Source: Anaerolineaceae bacterium UBA4890
GTDB lineage: Bacteria; Chloroflexota; Anaerolineae; Anaerolineales; Anaerolineaceae
DNA length: 7,033 nt
NCBI GenBank assembly: GCA_002399085.1
Contig: DHCY01000027.1
Coordinates: 156,664 to 163,696 of the forward strand
Reading direction: 5' to 3'
The translations under genes and the position numbers were made by a program. Below are positions 1 to 6,603 of the stretch, in pieces (positions within the stretch are counted from its first letter, which is position 1; every line of letters begins with the position of its first letter). The notes beneath the pieces were generated by a model. That model was not told the origin of the DNA. It saw nothing but the letters and a program-made list of their open reading frames with translations, and did not search any database.

Positions 1-39
1 GAGGTGGGTCGGAAAGACAATTGGTGCGATAACTTTCAT
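1..39 (-). CDS. 5' end of a gene running off the left edge (product unknown)
   Basis: An ATG at 39-37 opens a frame that stays open to the window edge and reads MKVIAPIVFPTHL. It is preceded by a purine-rich ribosome-binding region at 52-41 that contains GGAG 9 nt and GAGG 4 nt before the ATG. It has the same orientation as queG and begins 122 nt after the queG stop, so it could be a downstream operon member or have its own promoter. Thirteen residues are too few to name a family. The alternative is that this is a chance ATG with a good upstream sequence. Confidence 0.45.
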   Translation of the reverse strand, partial: MKVIAPIVFPTHL

Positions 40-161
40 TCCACCTCACTCCGCCATCGTGAATGCGGTTACTCGTGAATGGAAACGCTGCACCAGGTGT
101 GTGCCCGCTGAGCACCAGAGTCCTTCGGAAAATCCTGTGCCCGGTCAGAAGAGCGGCACAA
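40..161. other. Intergenic gap after queG
   Basis: These 122 nt between the queG stop and the edge ORF contain no convincing terminator or promoter. A 6-bp inverted repeat (TGTGCC/GGCACA on the minus strand, near 137-161, 13-nt loop) follows the queG stop, but no U-tract comes after it, so I do not call it a terminator. Confidence 0.4.
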
Positions 162-1187
162 TCAAATCAATTCCTTCAACGCCCAGGCAATGGCGTCTGC
201 GACAACCGGATCTGGGGAATCAGTCAGAGCCTTTTCCAATAAAGGAATGAACCTCTTTTGCCCACTGTTGCCCATCGCGATCGCGATATTTCGGCGGAAG
301 CCGGCAAATTTTGTACGCCAAACCGGCGTATGCCGGTATTTTAGCTTATACTCTTCTTCACTGAGACTAATGCTTTCCGCCAGATCGGGGAAATCTTCGA
401 TAACAGGCTCTCGTGTCTTGACCCGTGTTTTTTTGTTCACCGGGCAAACGCTTTGGCACTGGTCGCAGCCAAACACGCGGTTTCCCATCGCTTTCCGAAA
501 CTCAACCGGAATCACCCCGCGGTTCTCGATGGTCAGGTAGCTCAGGCAGCGTCGGGCGTCAATCGTCCGGTCAGGCATAATTGCCTGGGTGGGGCAGGCG
601 CGAACACACAATTGGCACTCGCCGCAGCCATCCACCTCAAATGGCAGGTCAGGATCAACCTCGAGGTCGATTAGCAATTCTGAAAGGTTCGTCCAGGAGC
701 CATATTCAGGGTTGTAAAGAAGCGAATTCCTCCCAATCCAGCCCAACCCCGCCTGCTGCGCATAGCCTTTCTCGAGGATCGGGGAGCTATCCACACAAGC
801 ATAGGTTTCCACCTGCCTACCTGCCATCTCAGCAATCAATTCAACCAGCTTTTCAAGCCGCCGCGTAAGCACATCGTGGTAATCAGACTGTAGCGCGTAA
901 GCTGCGATCCTGCCGCTTCCGGGCAGGGGTTCTGAGCCCCGGTCTCTGGGCGGGGGGTAAGCAGATAACAAACTGATTACCGTCCTGCATGACGGCAGCA
1001 GTTTTCTCGGGTCAGAGCGCGTCTCCAGGGACCGCTGGCTGGCAAGGTACGCCATCCCGGCGTGCCGCCCCGCATCAATCCAACCCTTAAAACGCTGCAA
1101 CCCCGGCACGGGCTCAACGCTTGTGAACCCTATCGCAACAAAGCCGAGGCTCTCAGCCCCGGCTTTGATTTTTGCTTTCAGAGACAT
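162..1187 (-). CDS. queG: Epoxyqueuosine reductase QueG
   Basis: This cytoplasmic enzyme is known to reduce epoxyqueuosine to queuosine at wobble position 34 of tRNAs with GUN anticodons, using cobalamin and two [4Fe-4S] clusters. The 341-aa length is normal for the family. The sequence shows the N-terminal QueG domain, a VDSSP segment whose Asp133 is probably the conserved acidic active-site residue, and the GWIGRNSLL motif at 149-157. A CxxCxxCxxxCP ferredoxin motif is at Cys188-198, and the second set is Cys214, 241, 244 and 248. The C-terminus (about 290-341) looks like a HEAT-type repeat used for tRNA binding. The ATG at 1187 has a modest AGGG Shine-Dalgarno 4 nt upstream. The gene starts 17 nt after the stop of the small lipoprotein gene and is probably co-transcribed with it from the promoter near 1883-1911. 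No other queuosine genes are in view. Confidence 0.95.
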   Translation of the reverse strand: MSLKAKIKAGAESLGFVAIGFTSVEPVPGLQRFKGWIDAGRHAGMAYLASQRSLETRSDPRKLLPSCRTVISLLSAYPPPRDRGSEPLPGSGRIAAYALQSDYHDVLTRRLEKLVELIAEMAGRQVETYACVDSSPILEKGYAQQAGLGWIGRNSLLYNPEYGSWTNLSELLIDLEVDPDLPFEVDGCGECQLCVRACPTQAIMPDRTIDARRCLSYLTIENRGVIPVEFRKAMGNRVFGCDQCQSVCPVNKKTRVKTREPVIEDFPDLAESISLSEEEYKLKYRHTPVWRTKFAGFRRNIAIAMGNSGQKRFIPLLEKALTDSPDPVVADAIAWALKELI

Positions 1188-1204
1188 CTTACCCTGGAGA
1201 AAGG

Positions 1205-1843
1205 TCAGTCGACTTTGTATTGAAAATAGAAGTAGCCAAACGGCACGTTGCTGGCATTGACGATATTCCAGTTGCTTTTTGCCACGCCAACAGTCTGTGG
1301 GGCGGTGAAATTCAAAGTGAATTGAACGCTCATGGTCGGTGGGACATCTATTGGCATCTTGAACGTGTTTTGCGAGATGCCAAAGTTGTTCCCATCCACA
1401 AACTGGATGTAATAATCTGTGGTCCAGGTGGTTGTGCCGGTGTTCATCAATGTGACTACAACCTGGAATTTTTGTCCGGCATCCACGACCGAATCATCCG
1501 CAGGGGCACTGCGCGTCCATACGCCAGCATCAATTCCGCCTTGCGAGGTTGGTGCCATCATGGTGCTGGTGACCTGCGGCGAAGGCGTGACTCCCATGGC
1601 TGCTGTTGGGATCATCGTTAATACCGCGGTAGCAGTTGCCGTTGGTCTAGTTGTAGCTGTCGGCACGGGGGTGTTCGTGGGGCGCGCGATTGCGGTCTTC
1701 GTAAACTGAGCCGCCACCGTCTGGGCAACACTGGTCTGGCGGGTTTCCTCAGCCAACGGGTCTTCTTTCGGTCGGCAGCCTGAGATCGCCACCGTCAATA
1801 CAAGTCCTATCAGCAGGACCAATTTTATCGATTTTCTGTCCAT
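1205..1843 (-). CDS. Small lipoprotein with one NBR1-type Ig-like domain
   Basis: This is a predicted secreted, lipid-anchored protein of 212 aa counted from the ATG at 1843. A basic N-terminus and hydrophobic stretch end in the lipobox ISGC (Cys23). An Ala/Thr-rich segment (about 35-52) and a Thr/Pro-rich linker (about 55-100) follow. Residues about 108-211 form one beta-rich domain with the NBR1-Ig hallmarks: an NTGTTTWTTDYY-like strand pair, then VPP and FTAP turns and an aromatic last strand (FGYFYFQY). Such domains are common in Chloroflexota surface proteins, where the role is usually unknown; adhesion or scaffolding is a guess. The frame extends to an ATG at 1858, but that start has no Shine-Dalgarno. 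AAAGG at 1855-1851 sits 7 nt before the ATG at 1843 and 4 nt before the one at 1846, so I prefer 1843. It precedes queG by 17 nt and follows a related, larger lipoprotein gene. Confidence 0.85.
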   Translation of the reverse strand: MDRKSIKLVLLIGLVLTVAISGCRPKEDPLAEETRQTSVAQTVAAQFTKTAIARPTNTPVPTATTRPTATATAVLTMIPTAAMGVTPSPQVTSTMMAPTSQGGIDAGVWTRSAPADDSVVDAGQKFQVVVTLMNTGTTTWTTDYYIQFVDGNNFGISQNTFKMPIDVPPTMSVQFTLNFTAPQTVGVAKSNWNIVNASNVPFGYFYFQYKVD

Positions 1844-1850
1844 CATTACG

Positions 1851-1855
1851 CCTTT
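1851..1855 (-). promoter_or_regulatory. Ribosome-binding site deciding the small lipoprotein start
   Basis: AAAGG lies 7 nt upstream of the ATG at 1843. It falls inside the longer reading frame that begins at 1858, which favours the internal start. Confidence 0.55.
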
Positions 1856-1882
1856 CATGAGACAACAAGATACTCTTTGGTA

Positions 1883-1911
1883 ATTGTGACGGCAATTTTC
1901 TGATTTGTCAA
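1883..1911 (-). promoter_or_regulatory. Sigma-70-like promoter for the small lipoprotein and queG
   Basis: On the minus strand a perfect TTGACA (1911-1906) is separated by exactly 17 nt from CACAAT (1888-1883, 4 of 6 matches to TATAAT). Transcription would start near 1876, giving a leader of about 30 nt before the ATG at 1843. It lies in the 64-nt gap between the two lipoprotein genes and would let the smaller one and queG be expressed independently of the larger one. Confidence 0.55.
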
Positions 1912-1918
1912 GTTGACA
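1906..1918. promoter_or_regulatory. 13-bp perfect palindrome overlapping the -35 box (candidate operator)
   Basis: TGTCAA-G-TTGACA is a perfect dyad around one central base. Its minus-strand right half is the -35 hexamer of the promoter described here, so a bound protein would block polymerase. It may also be a chance mirror of the hexamer. No regulator gene is in the window. Confidence 0.3.
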
Positions 1919-1922
1919 CGGC

Positions 1923-3071
1923 TCAGGGTTTGATCTCGGGCTTGAGTAGGTGGATCACATCCTCAGATGGCGATCCGTTTGCTTTCAATAACAAAATGAT
2001 TTTCACTTGCTTTCCACCCAGTGACCCCAGGTCCACATCCAGCTGCTGATATTTTAGATCGTGGATCTCGTGCCATTCACCCAGCTTGTGCCGGTTGCCG
2101 GAAGAATCTTCGTAGTTCAGGCTGAAAAGCACATCGCAGGCAGTATTCCCTCGTTTGCAGCCCAGAATCGCGCTGAAGCGGGCGTTGACCGGAATGGTCA
2201 TCGCCGGGAAGCTGCCTTCAAGGTAGGAATCGTCGGCATTATACAGCCCCAGCCAGAGCGCGGTCTCGTCGTCTTGCGAACCGTTCTCGAGGATGGGACG
2301 ATTGTCCGAATATACATATCCGCCGCTATCACCAGGCTGACCTGGGCAATTCAACTTGCCTGTTGGGCTGGTCCAGGCTGCCGAGCAATAGGAATCCGCC
2401 AGGTTGATGTTGTCTCCCCGCACCTGGATCTCAGCCCAAAAAGTGGCATCCAGGTTGCGAAAAGCGAAGATCACACCCTCAGAAGTGCGCAGCTTAAATT
2501 CGGCTTTGTAGGCTCCAGCTCCGTTTGGGGCAGTGAAAGGGATGGTGATCTCAACAGTCTCACCCGGCGCTACCGCCCGGTTGCTGATTGGCTGGCTGAC
2601 TGGAGCTCCCATGGCGCTGCCTGAGATGAAAACGACGTTATAGTTGGTGTTCCAGGTGCATGTTCCTTCGTTTCGAAGGGTCCAGGTTTTGGTGAAAGCG
2701 GTGCCGGGGTAGAACTGGCTGCCGTCTGGGATGGTTTCGTCGACAAAGCCCGCCAGGTTGCAGTTGGATGGATCAGCCAAGGCTGGGGTTGTCCCGCTTG
2801 TTGGAAATGCTGTCTCAGTTGGCATGGGGCTGGGGGTTGGCTCGATCGGTTGCAGTGTTGGCGTTTCTGCTGGTGCAGCCAGGGAAGTAGCTGTTTGGGC
2901 AGCGAGGTCAGTGGCGACAATGGCGGTGGTCATGGCTTCAATAGTGCTCGCGGAAGAAGTGCGAATGAATTCGATTTGATCTATGGGCGTCGGGCTCACC
3001 TGCGTGCTGGTGCAGGCTGCCAACAAGCAGACCATCCCGAGTATTAGAACGCCGGTAAACTTCTTTTTCAT
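1923..3071 (-). CDS. Lipoprotein with NBR1-type Ig-like domain plus C-terminal beta-rich domain
   Basis: This is a predicted 382-aa surface lipoprotein. The signal peptide MKKKFTGVLILGMVCLLAAC ends in lipobox LAAC (Cys20). Residues about 40-68 are Ala/Thr-rich and about 70-97 are a Thr/Pro linker. Residues about 104-217 match the NBR1-Ig family as I know it from Chloroflexota: AGFVDETIPDG, FTKTWTLRNEGTCTW, an APGETVEI turn, FTAPNGAGAY and a closing FWAEIQV strand. Cys104 and Cys138 could form a disulfide. A second domain (about 225-382) has Cys229, 242, 305 and 312, a NCPGQPGDSGGYVY stretch and a hydrophobic beta strand near 357-364; I recall similar tails in Chloroflexota proteins but cannot name a Pfam family. 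The start is strongly supported: GGAGG at 3080-3076 lies 4 nt before the ATG. It stands alone between the terminator at 3159-3193 and the promoter of the next gene. Ligand and role are unknown. Confidence 0.88.
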   Translation of the reverse strand: MKKKFTGVLILGMVCLLAACTSTQVSPTPIDQIEFIRTSSASTIEAMTTAIVATDLAAQTATSLAAPAETPTLQPIEPTPSPMPTETAFPTSGTTPALADPSNCNLAGFVDETIPDGSQFYPGTAFTKTWTLRNEGTCTWNTNYNVVFISGSAMGAPVSQPISNRAVAPGETVEITIPFTAPNGAGAYKAEFKLRTSEGVIFAFRNLDATFWAEIQVRGDNINLADSYCSAAWTSPTGKLNCPGQPGDSGGYVYSDNRPILENGSQDDETALWLGLYNADDSYLEGSFPAMTIPVNARFSAILGCKRGNTACDVLFSLNYEDSSGNRHKLGEWHEIHDLKYQQLDVDLGSLGGKQVKIILLLKANGSPSEDVIHLLKPEIKP

Positions 3072-3088
3072 TCGTCCTCCGCAAGTTA

Positions 3089-3094
3089 ATTATA
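3089..3094 (-). promoter_or_regulatory. Possible -10 box for the larger lipoprotein
   Basis: A perfect TATAAT reads on the minus strand at 3094-3089, 17 nt upstream of the ATG. The implied transcript start near 3082 leaves only about 11 nt of leader, just enough for the GGAGG site. No good -35 box is found 16-18 nt upstream (best TCATCC), so the call is weak. An upstream TTGACC is too far away, at 30 nt. Confidence 0.3.
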
Positions 3095-3158
3095 AAGGAT
3101 GACAGCCGGGAGGATGATTTTGTAGGTCAAGAAGAAGCAGAGCCTTCATCCGCGACGT

Positions 3159-3193
3159 AAAAAACAAGACTCTTCGATTACGAAGAGTCTTGT
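3159..3193 (-). terminator. Rho-independent terminator of the ABC exporter operon
   Basis: A perfect 13-bp stem (3164-3176 with 3181-3193, ACAAGACTCTTCG and its complement) closes a 4-nt loop. On the minus strand it is followed directly by a run of six T (3164-3159). It lies 28 nt beyond the stop of the last permease gene and before the lipoprotein promoter region. On the plus strand the hairpin is followed by CAAAAG, not by T, so it is directional. Confidence 0.93.
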
Positions 3194-3221
3194 CAAAAGA
3201 GGCTTAGTTGTCAACGTCAAA

Positions 3222-4460
3222 TTACCGTCCAACAAAAATCGTCCTGAAAAATGTTTTCAGCTTAAATTTATCACCGCTCAGCAGCGTCTGCGAGCTGAAA
3301 AGGTTCGATACACCGCGCACAATAAAATATACTGTAACGATCAAAACCGCCAACGAAAGAGCAATCTGCCACCAAGGCACTGCGCCAATCGCCAGCCGGG
3401 TCATCATCACCACCGAGGATGTCAGCGGGAAAATGCTCAAAAAGACGCTGAAGAATGAATTTGGCTGTCCGATCAACTGATTGATAACCAGGAACAGGAA
3501 GATTAAGGGCAAGGTGAGGATGAAGGAAGAATTGTTTGCCTCGCGCATATTTGGTGACATCGCGCCAACTCCTGCCATCAGGCTGCCATAAAGGAAAAAA
3601 CCGAGCACGAAATAGGGTATACCCAGCAAAATTTTCTCAGATGAAAGGCTAAACCCTTGCAGGAAATCGAGGCTTTGCCCACCCAGGTTGATGAAAAGGA
3701 CCACAGCCCCACCCCAGGCAATCATCTGCAGCAGGCTGGCAGCGCCATAACCCAGCAGCTTGCCCAAAAACAGGTCCATCGGGCTGACGGATGTCAACAT
3801 AACTTCGATGGTTTTGTTTTCTTTATCCTTGCCAACCGCATTGACCATAAAGCTCGCGCTGACCAGGATCATCGTGTAGAAAAGGATCATAATCGCATAA
3901 GGGACGATAAAGGTCGCAAATGAATCCTGATCGCGTGTATCGGCAGTTTCCGGCGAAATATATTCATAGTTATAAATCACCGGGTTGGTGTAGCGCAGAT
4001 ACAACTGTTGGTCGCTGCCCATCAGGTTGTAATTGATCAGCTCATCCAGCGCGCCTTGCTGCACAATTTCTGTGATCATGTTGATCTCAGGTTTAATGTA
4101 AGTAACATTGCCGCTTTCCAGGTAATCGGGGGCGATCACAAAAAAACCTTCCAGCTGACCGTTGGCGGTACGCTGCCTGGCTGTGCTTTCATCCTCAATC
4201 TCGATCAAGGTGCCCCCTGTCAGCCAGTTGGGGTAATCAGCGATGATGCCACTCTGGTCCACCACGCCAATCGGCAGCGGATTGGCAACCTCACTGGTAA
4301 AAATTTGCTCAATACTCTGGGTCTGATCGTCACCCAGCAGCCCAAGCACGAAAAACAACAGGGCAGGGATGAGTGGAACCAATATCATCATGGTGATAAA
4401 CGATCGCCTGGTGACCAAATTCAGAAATTCGAATTTAAAGACTTTCCACATGTTAGCCAC
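3222..4460 (-). CDS. ABC-2 type exporter permease, second subunit (NatB/YhaP-like)
   Basis: This is an inner-membrane subunit of an ABC-2 exporter, 412 aa from the GTG at 4460. One membrane segment (about 22-42) is followed by a large extracytoplasmic part (about 44-180) and then five further segments, roughly at 182-207, 235-259, 276-301, 311-330 and 363-383. The cytoplasmic motif DKENKTIEVMLTSVSP (about 213-228) follows the second segment and is typical of NatB/YhaP permeases. The start is chosen because GGAGG (4471-4467) is 6 nt before an in-frame GTG. The ATG at 4487 would overlap the previous gene by 35 nt, and the ATG at 4451 is 15 nt from the Shine-Dalgarno. It overlaps the previous gene's stop by 8 nt, suggesting translational coupling. 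It shares the fold of its neighbour but the sequences differ clearly, suggesting a heterodimer. The substrate is unknown; Na+, peptide or drug export are all possible. Confidence 0.9.
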   Translation of the reverse strand: MANMWKVFKFEFLNLVTRRSFITMMILVPLIPALLFFVLGLLGDDQTQSIEQIFTSEVANPLPIGVVDQSGIIADYPNWLTGGTLIEIEDESTARQRTANGQLEGFFVIAPDYLESGNVTYIKPEINMITEIVQQGALDELINYNLMGSDQQLYLRYTNPVIYNYEYISPETADTRDQDSFATFIVPYAIMILFYTMILVSASFMVNAVGKDKENKTIEVMLTSVSPMDLFLGKLLGYGAASLLQMIAWGGAVVLFINLGGQSLDFLQGFSLSSEKILLGIPYFVLGFFLYGSLMAGVGAMSPNMREANNSSFILTLPLIFLFLVINQLIGQPNSFFSVFLSIFPLTSSVVMMTRLAIGAVPWWQIALSLAVLIVTVYFIVRGVSNLFSSQTLLSGDKFKLKTFFRTIFVGR

Positions 4461-5664
4461 GATTTGCCTCCTTAACAAAGAGGTCACGAAGTTTCAATTT
4501 CTTGTTATATTCCAATAAACCACGCCTGAATGCCTTTCCTGAGAGCCAGAAAACCAGCACAATTGTCAGGATCATGATCCCAAACTCCATCGCGATCTCC
4601 CAGGCAGGGATGGTAGTAAATGCCATCCGCAGGCTTAGAGAGATAGGTGCGCTCAGCGGAAAATAACTCAAAATCCTGGGGATTGTTCCATTGGGATCCG
4701 TAATGAAGCTGTTGAAAAAATACAAAGGCAGCACAGTTGGCAAGATCATCAGCCCGTTCACTCCCTGGGCTTCTTCCATTGTGCTCATCGTTGCGCCAAT
4801 GATAGCCATTAGACCAGCGATAACAATAAAACCAAGCAGCAACAGCGCCAGGCTGATTGCCAGGTAGCCAGGCGAGACGTTTAGGTCAGATAGGAAGGTC
4901 AGCCGATCTCGGAAAATCAATAACCCGACCCCCAAAATTAACATCCAAACCCCAATCTGGGTAAATCCGACCCCCAGATTGCCGATGATCTTGCCGATCA
5001 TCAGTTGGTTGGGAGTCACCGAAGTGATCATGATCTCCATCGTGCGGTTTTGTTTTTCTTCCACCAAAGATTGCAGCAGATATCCGCCAGAACTCATCAC
5101 CAGGATGAAGTAAAGCACGCCAATCACGATTGGCACCATCAGTCGGTGCCAGCCTGTGCCATCAGATGTCTGGCTGCCATCCAACGATTCCAGGGAAACC
5201 TGGCTGCCAGCTTCAATGCGATCGAGGTGCGGGATCTGTTCTTGAAGCAGCAAATTATCCCTTAAAAGTTGGTTAATCTCACCAATGACATCGCTTGCCG
5301 GCTGTTTGTTGGAGACATACGTTATCGAATAAGTCGATTGGTATCCAGGTGGGATGATAAAATAACCCTGCAGGGTGCCGGTTTTAGTATCAGTTCGCGC
5401 TTTGCTTTCGTCAGTATATGGAATCAGCTCAATGAAAATGTCAAGAAAGCCGATCTTCTCGGGCACTTCCTGGGGTTGAACGATCAGGTTAGCCTGATCA
5501 ATATAGCCCACGGGTTCAGTGTCAAAGGAGAGGTAGCTGAAGAGAACGGAAAGAGCCATAACCGCCAGAAATCCCACCGGAATGCCAAACAGCGCTATCC
5601 AGAAGCGGCGTTTGCCTACATGGTGCGTGTATTCGTACCTGGCGATATCAAATATTTTCTTCAT
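4453..5664 (-). CDS. ABC-2 type exporter permease, first subunit (NatB/YhaP-like)
   Basis: This is an inner-membrane subunit of the same exporter, 403 aa from the ATG at 5664. It has the same plan as the downstream permease: segment 1 about 21-46, an extracytoplasmic region about 47-174, then segments near 175-198, 227-251, 266-291, 304-318 and 355-375. The conserved cytoplasmic stretch EEKQNRTMEIMITSVTP is at about 202-218, with TMSTMEEAQG near 292-301. The frame extends to 5706, but only the ATG at 5664 has a fitting Shine-Dalgarno (AGGA at 5674-5671, 6 nt away). The longer form would overlap the ATPase gene by 59 nt instead of 17, and its extra residues precede the family-typical beginning MKKIFDIARYEY. 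It sits between the ATPase and the second permease, as expected of a three-gene exporter. The substrate cannot be read from sequence. Confidence 0.91.
   Translation of the reverse strand: MKKIFDIARYEYTHHVGKRRFWIALFGIPVGFLAVMALSVLFSYLSFDTEPVGYIDQANLIVQPQEVPEKIGFLDIFIELIPYTDESKARTDTKTGTLQGYFIIPPGYQSTYSITYVSNKQPASDVIGEINQLLRDNLLLQEQIPHLDRIEAGSQVSLESLDGSQTSDGTGWHRLMVPIVIGVLYFILVMSSGGYLLQSLVEEKQNRTMEIMITSVTPNQLMIGKIIGNLGVGFTQIGVWMLILGVGLLIFRDRLTFLSDLNVSPGYLAISLALLLLGFIVIAGLMAIIGATMSTMEEAQGVNGLMILPTVLPLYFFNSFITDPNGTIPRILSYFPLSAPISLSLRMAFTTIPAWEIAMEFGIMILTIVLVFWLSGKAFRRGLLEYNKKLKLRDLFVKEANRG
4467..4471 (-). promoter_or_regulatory. Ribosome-binding site deciding a GTG start
   Basis: A strong GGAGG lies 6 nt before the GTG at 4460-4458 and inside the end of the preceding permease gene. 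It supports GTG over the ATG codons at 4487 and 4451. Confidence 0.75.
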
Positions 5665-6565
5665 TGCCGTTCCTGCCTTCTGATACCACCTTGATAAAGA
5701 TCTCATCCAGGGTGGGTGTGGCGATTTCGAAGGAAGTCAAACCGACTTTTTGATCAATCAGGTGCTGTAGTATTTGACGGGGAATGTTGCCATCTGCGGG
5801 TGTCAGCCGGTAGTAAAGCCCCTCTTCTTTGATGCTTTCAACGCCGGGGAGGATCTCAGGTAATTCCGAATCGGTTTGAATCAGCACCTGGTTGGTGGCA
5901 AAACGTGCCTGCACGTCTTTCAGACTGCCTTCCAGCAATACCGTACCATGGTCGATCAGCACCAGCCGGTCACAAAGCTGTTCAACCTGGTTCATTTGGT
6001 GGGTGCTCATCATAATGGTCTTACCCTTGTCGCGCAGTTCCATCAGCAGATCCTTCACCAGCTGAGTGTTGACGGGGTCAAGCGCGGCGAATGGCTCATC
6101 GATAATGATGATATCCGGGTCATGAATCAGCGCAGCGATCAGCTGCGCTTTTTGCTGCATACCCTTGCTCAGCTCTTTGGTTTTCTTCTTCTGGTGCTCG
6201 GTCAGGTCGAAACGCTCAAGCCAAACAGGGAGTATCTCGTCGATTTCTTCTTTGGTCATGTTCTTCAGGGTTGCCAGGTAGGTCAGGTTGCGGGTCAATT
6301 CGACATCCTGGTATAAACCTCGCTCCTCGGGCAGGTAACCGATGTGGTTCATTTTTTCTTCGTCCATCGGACCGCCGAGAATGGTGATGTTACCCTTGTC
6401 AGGTTGGTAGATATCGAGGATGACGCGGATTGAGGTGGTCTTCCCCGAGCCGTTCGGTCCGAGCAAGCCAAAAATCTCTCCGGCGCGCACGCTGAAAGAG
6501 ACGTCTTTGACTGCCTGTGTTTCGCCAAAACTTTTAGCGATATGATTGACAACAATTGTTTCCAT
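5648..6565 (-). CDS. ABC exporter ATP-binding protein (NatA/YhaQ-like)
   Basis: This cytoplasmic ATPase powers the two ABC-2 permeases encoded next. Counted from the ATG at 6565 it is 305 aa. It shows Walker A GPNGSGKT (36-43), the YLPEERGLY segment at the Q-loop position (77-85), signature LSKGM (132-136), Walker B IIIIDEPFAALDP (152-164) and the switch histidine in STHQM (His189). Residues about 218-298 resemble the DUF4162 C-terminal extension of NatA-type ATPases, ending TPTLDEIFIKVV. The Q-loop glutamine appears replaced by glutamate, which I recall as usual in this subfamily (COG4152). The frame runs back to 6646, but GGAG at 6575-6572 lies 6 nt before the ATG at 6565, and the homologous region begins there (METIVVNHIAKSFGE). 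It is the first gene of the operon and overlaps the first permease by 17 nt. Confidence 0.94.
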   Translation of the reverse strand: METIVVNHIAKSFGETQAVKDVSFSVRAGEIFGLLGPNGSGKTTSIRVILDIYQPDKGNITILGGPMDEEKMNHIGYLPEERGLYQDVELTRNLTYLATLKNMTKEEIDEILPVWLERFDLTEHQKKKTKELSKGMQQKAQLIAALIHDPDIIIIDEPFAALDPVNTQLVKDLLMELRDKGKTIMMSTHQMNQVEQLCDRLVLIDHGTVLLEGSLKDVQARFATNQVLIQTDSELPEILPGVESIKEEGLYYRLTPADGNIPRQILQHLIDQKVGLTSFEIATPTLDEIFIKVVSEGRNGNEENI

Positions 6566-6571
6566 AAATTG

Positions 6572-6575
6572 CTCC
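6572..6575 (-). promoter_or_regulatory. Ribosome-binding site deciding the ATPase start
   Basis: GGAG lies 6 nt upstream of the ATG at 6565. The in-frame ATG codons at 6577 and 6646 lack such a site. Confidence 0.65.
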
Positions 6576-6600
6576 ATTTGTAAACTAAAATTTACCAAAT
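6576..6600. promoter_or_regulatory. Dyad just upstream of the ABC operon (candidate operator)
   Basis: On the plus strand ATTTGTAAA (6576-6584) and TTTACCAAAT (6591-6600) mirror each other around a 6-nt centre, with one extra C in the right arm. The inner half-sites GTAAA and TTTAC are perfect. It sits between the proposed -10 box and the Shine-Dalgarno of the ATPase gene, where a repressor would act. ABC-2 operons of this kind are often controlled by GntR/YtrA-type repressors, but no regulator gene is visible here. Confidence 0.4.
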
Positions 6601-6603
6601 TTG

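Noticed and set aside
137..161. Inverted repeat after queG as a terminator
   Set aside because: The stem is only 6 bp with a 13-nt loop and no T-tract follows on the minus strand.
2061..2624. Long plus-strand frame opposite the larger lipoprotein gene
   Set aside because: It is antisense to a well-supported gene with signal peptide and known domain, and its own peptide shows no recognisable motif. The same applies to other plus-strand frames opposite queG, the small lipoprotein and the exporter genes.
3098..3120. AGGATGACA-like bases in the gap before the larger lipoprotein, similar to the right arm end of the palindromic repeat
   Set aside because: Only about nine bases match and no partner arm is present; this is too short to call a repeat remnant.
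3071..3222. Functional link between exporter and lipoproteins as one operon
   Set aside because: A strong intrinsic terminator at 3159-3193 separates them, and the lipoprotein has its own strong ribosome-binding site and possible -10 box.
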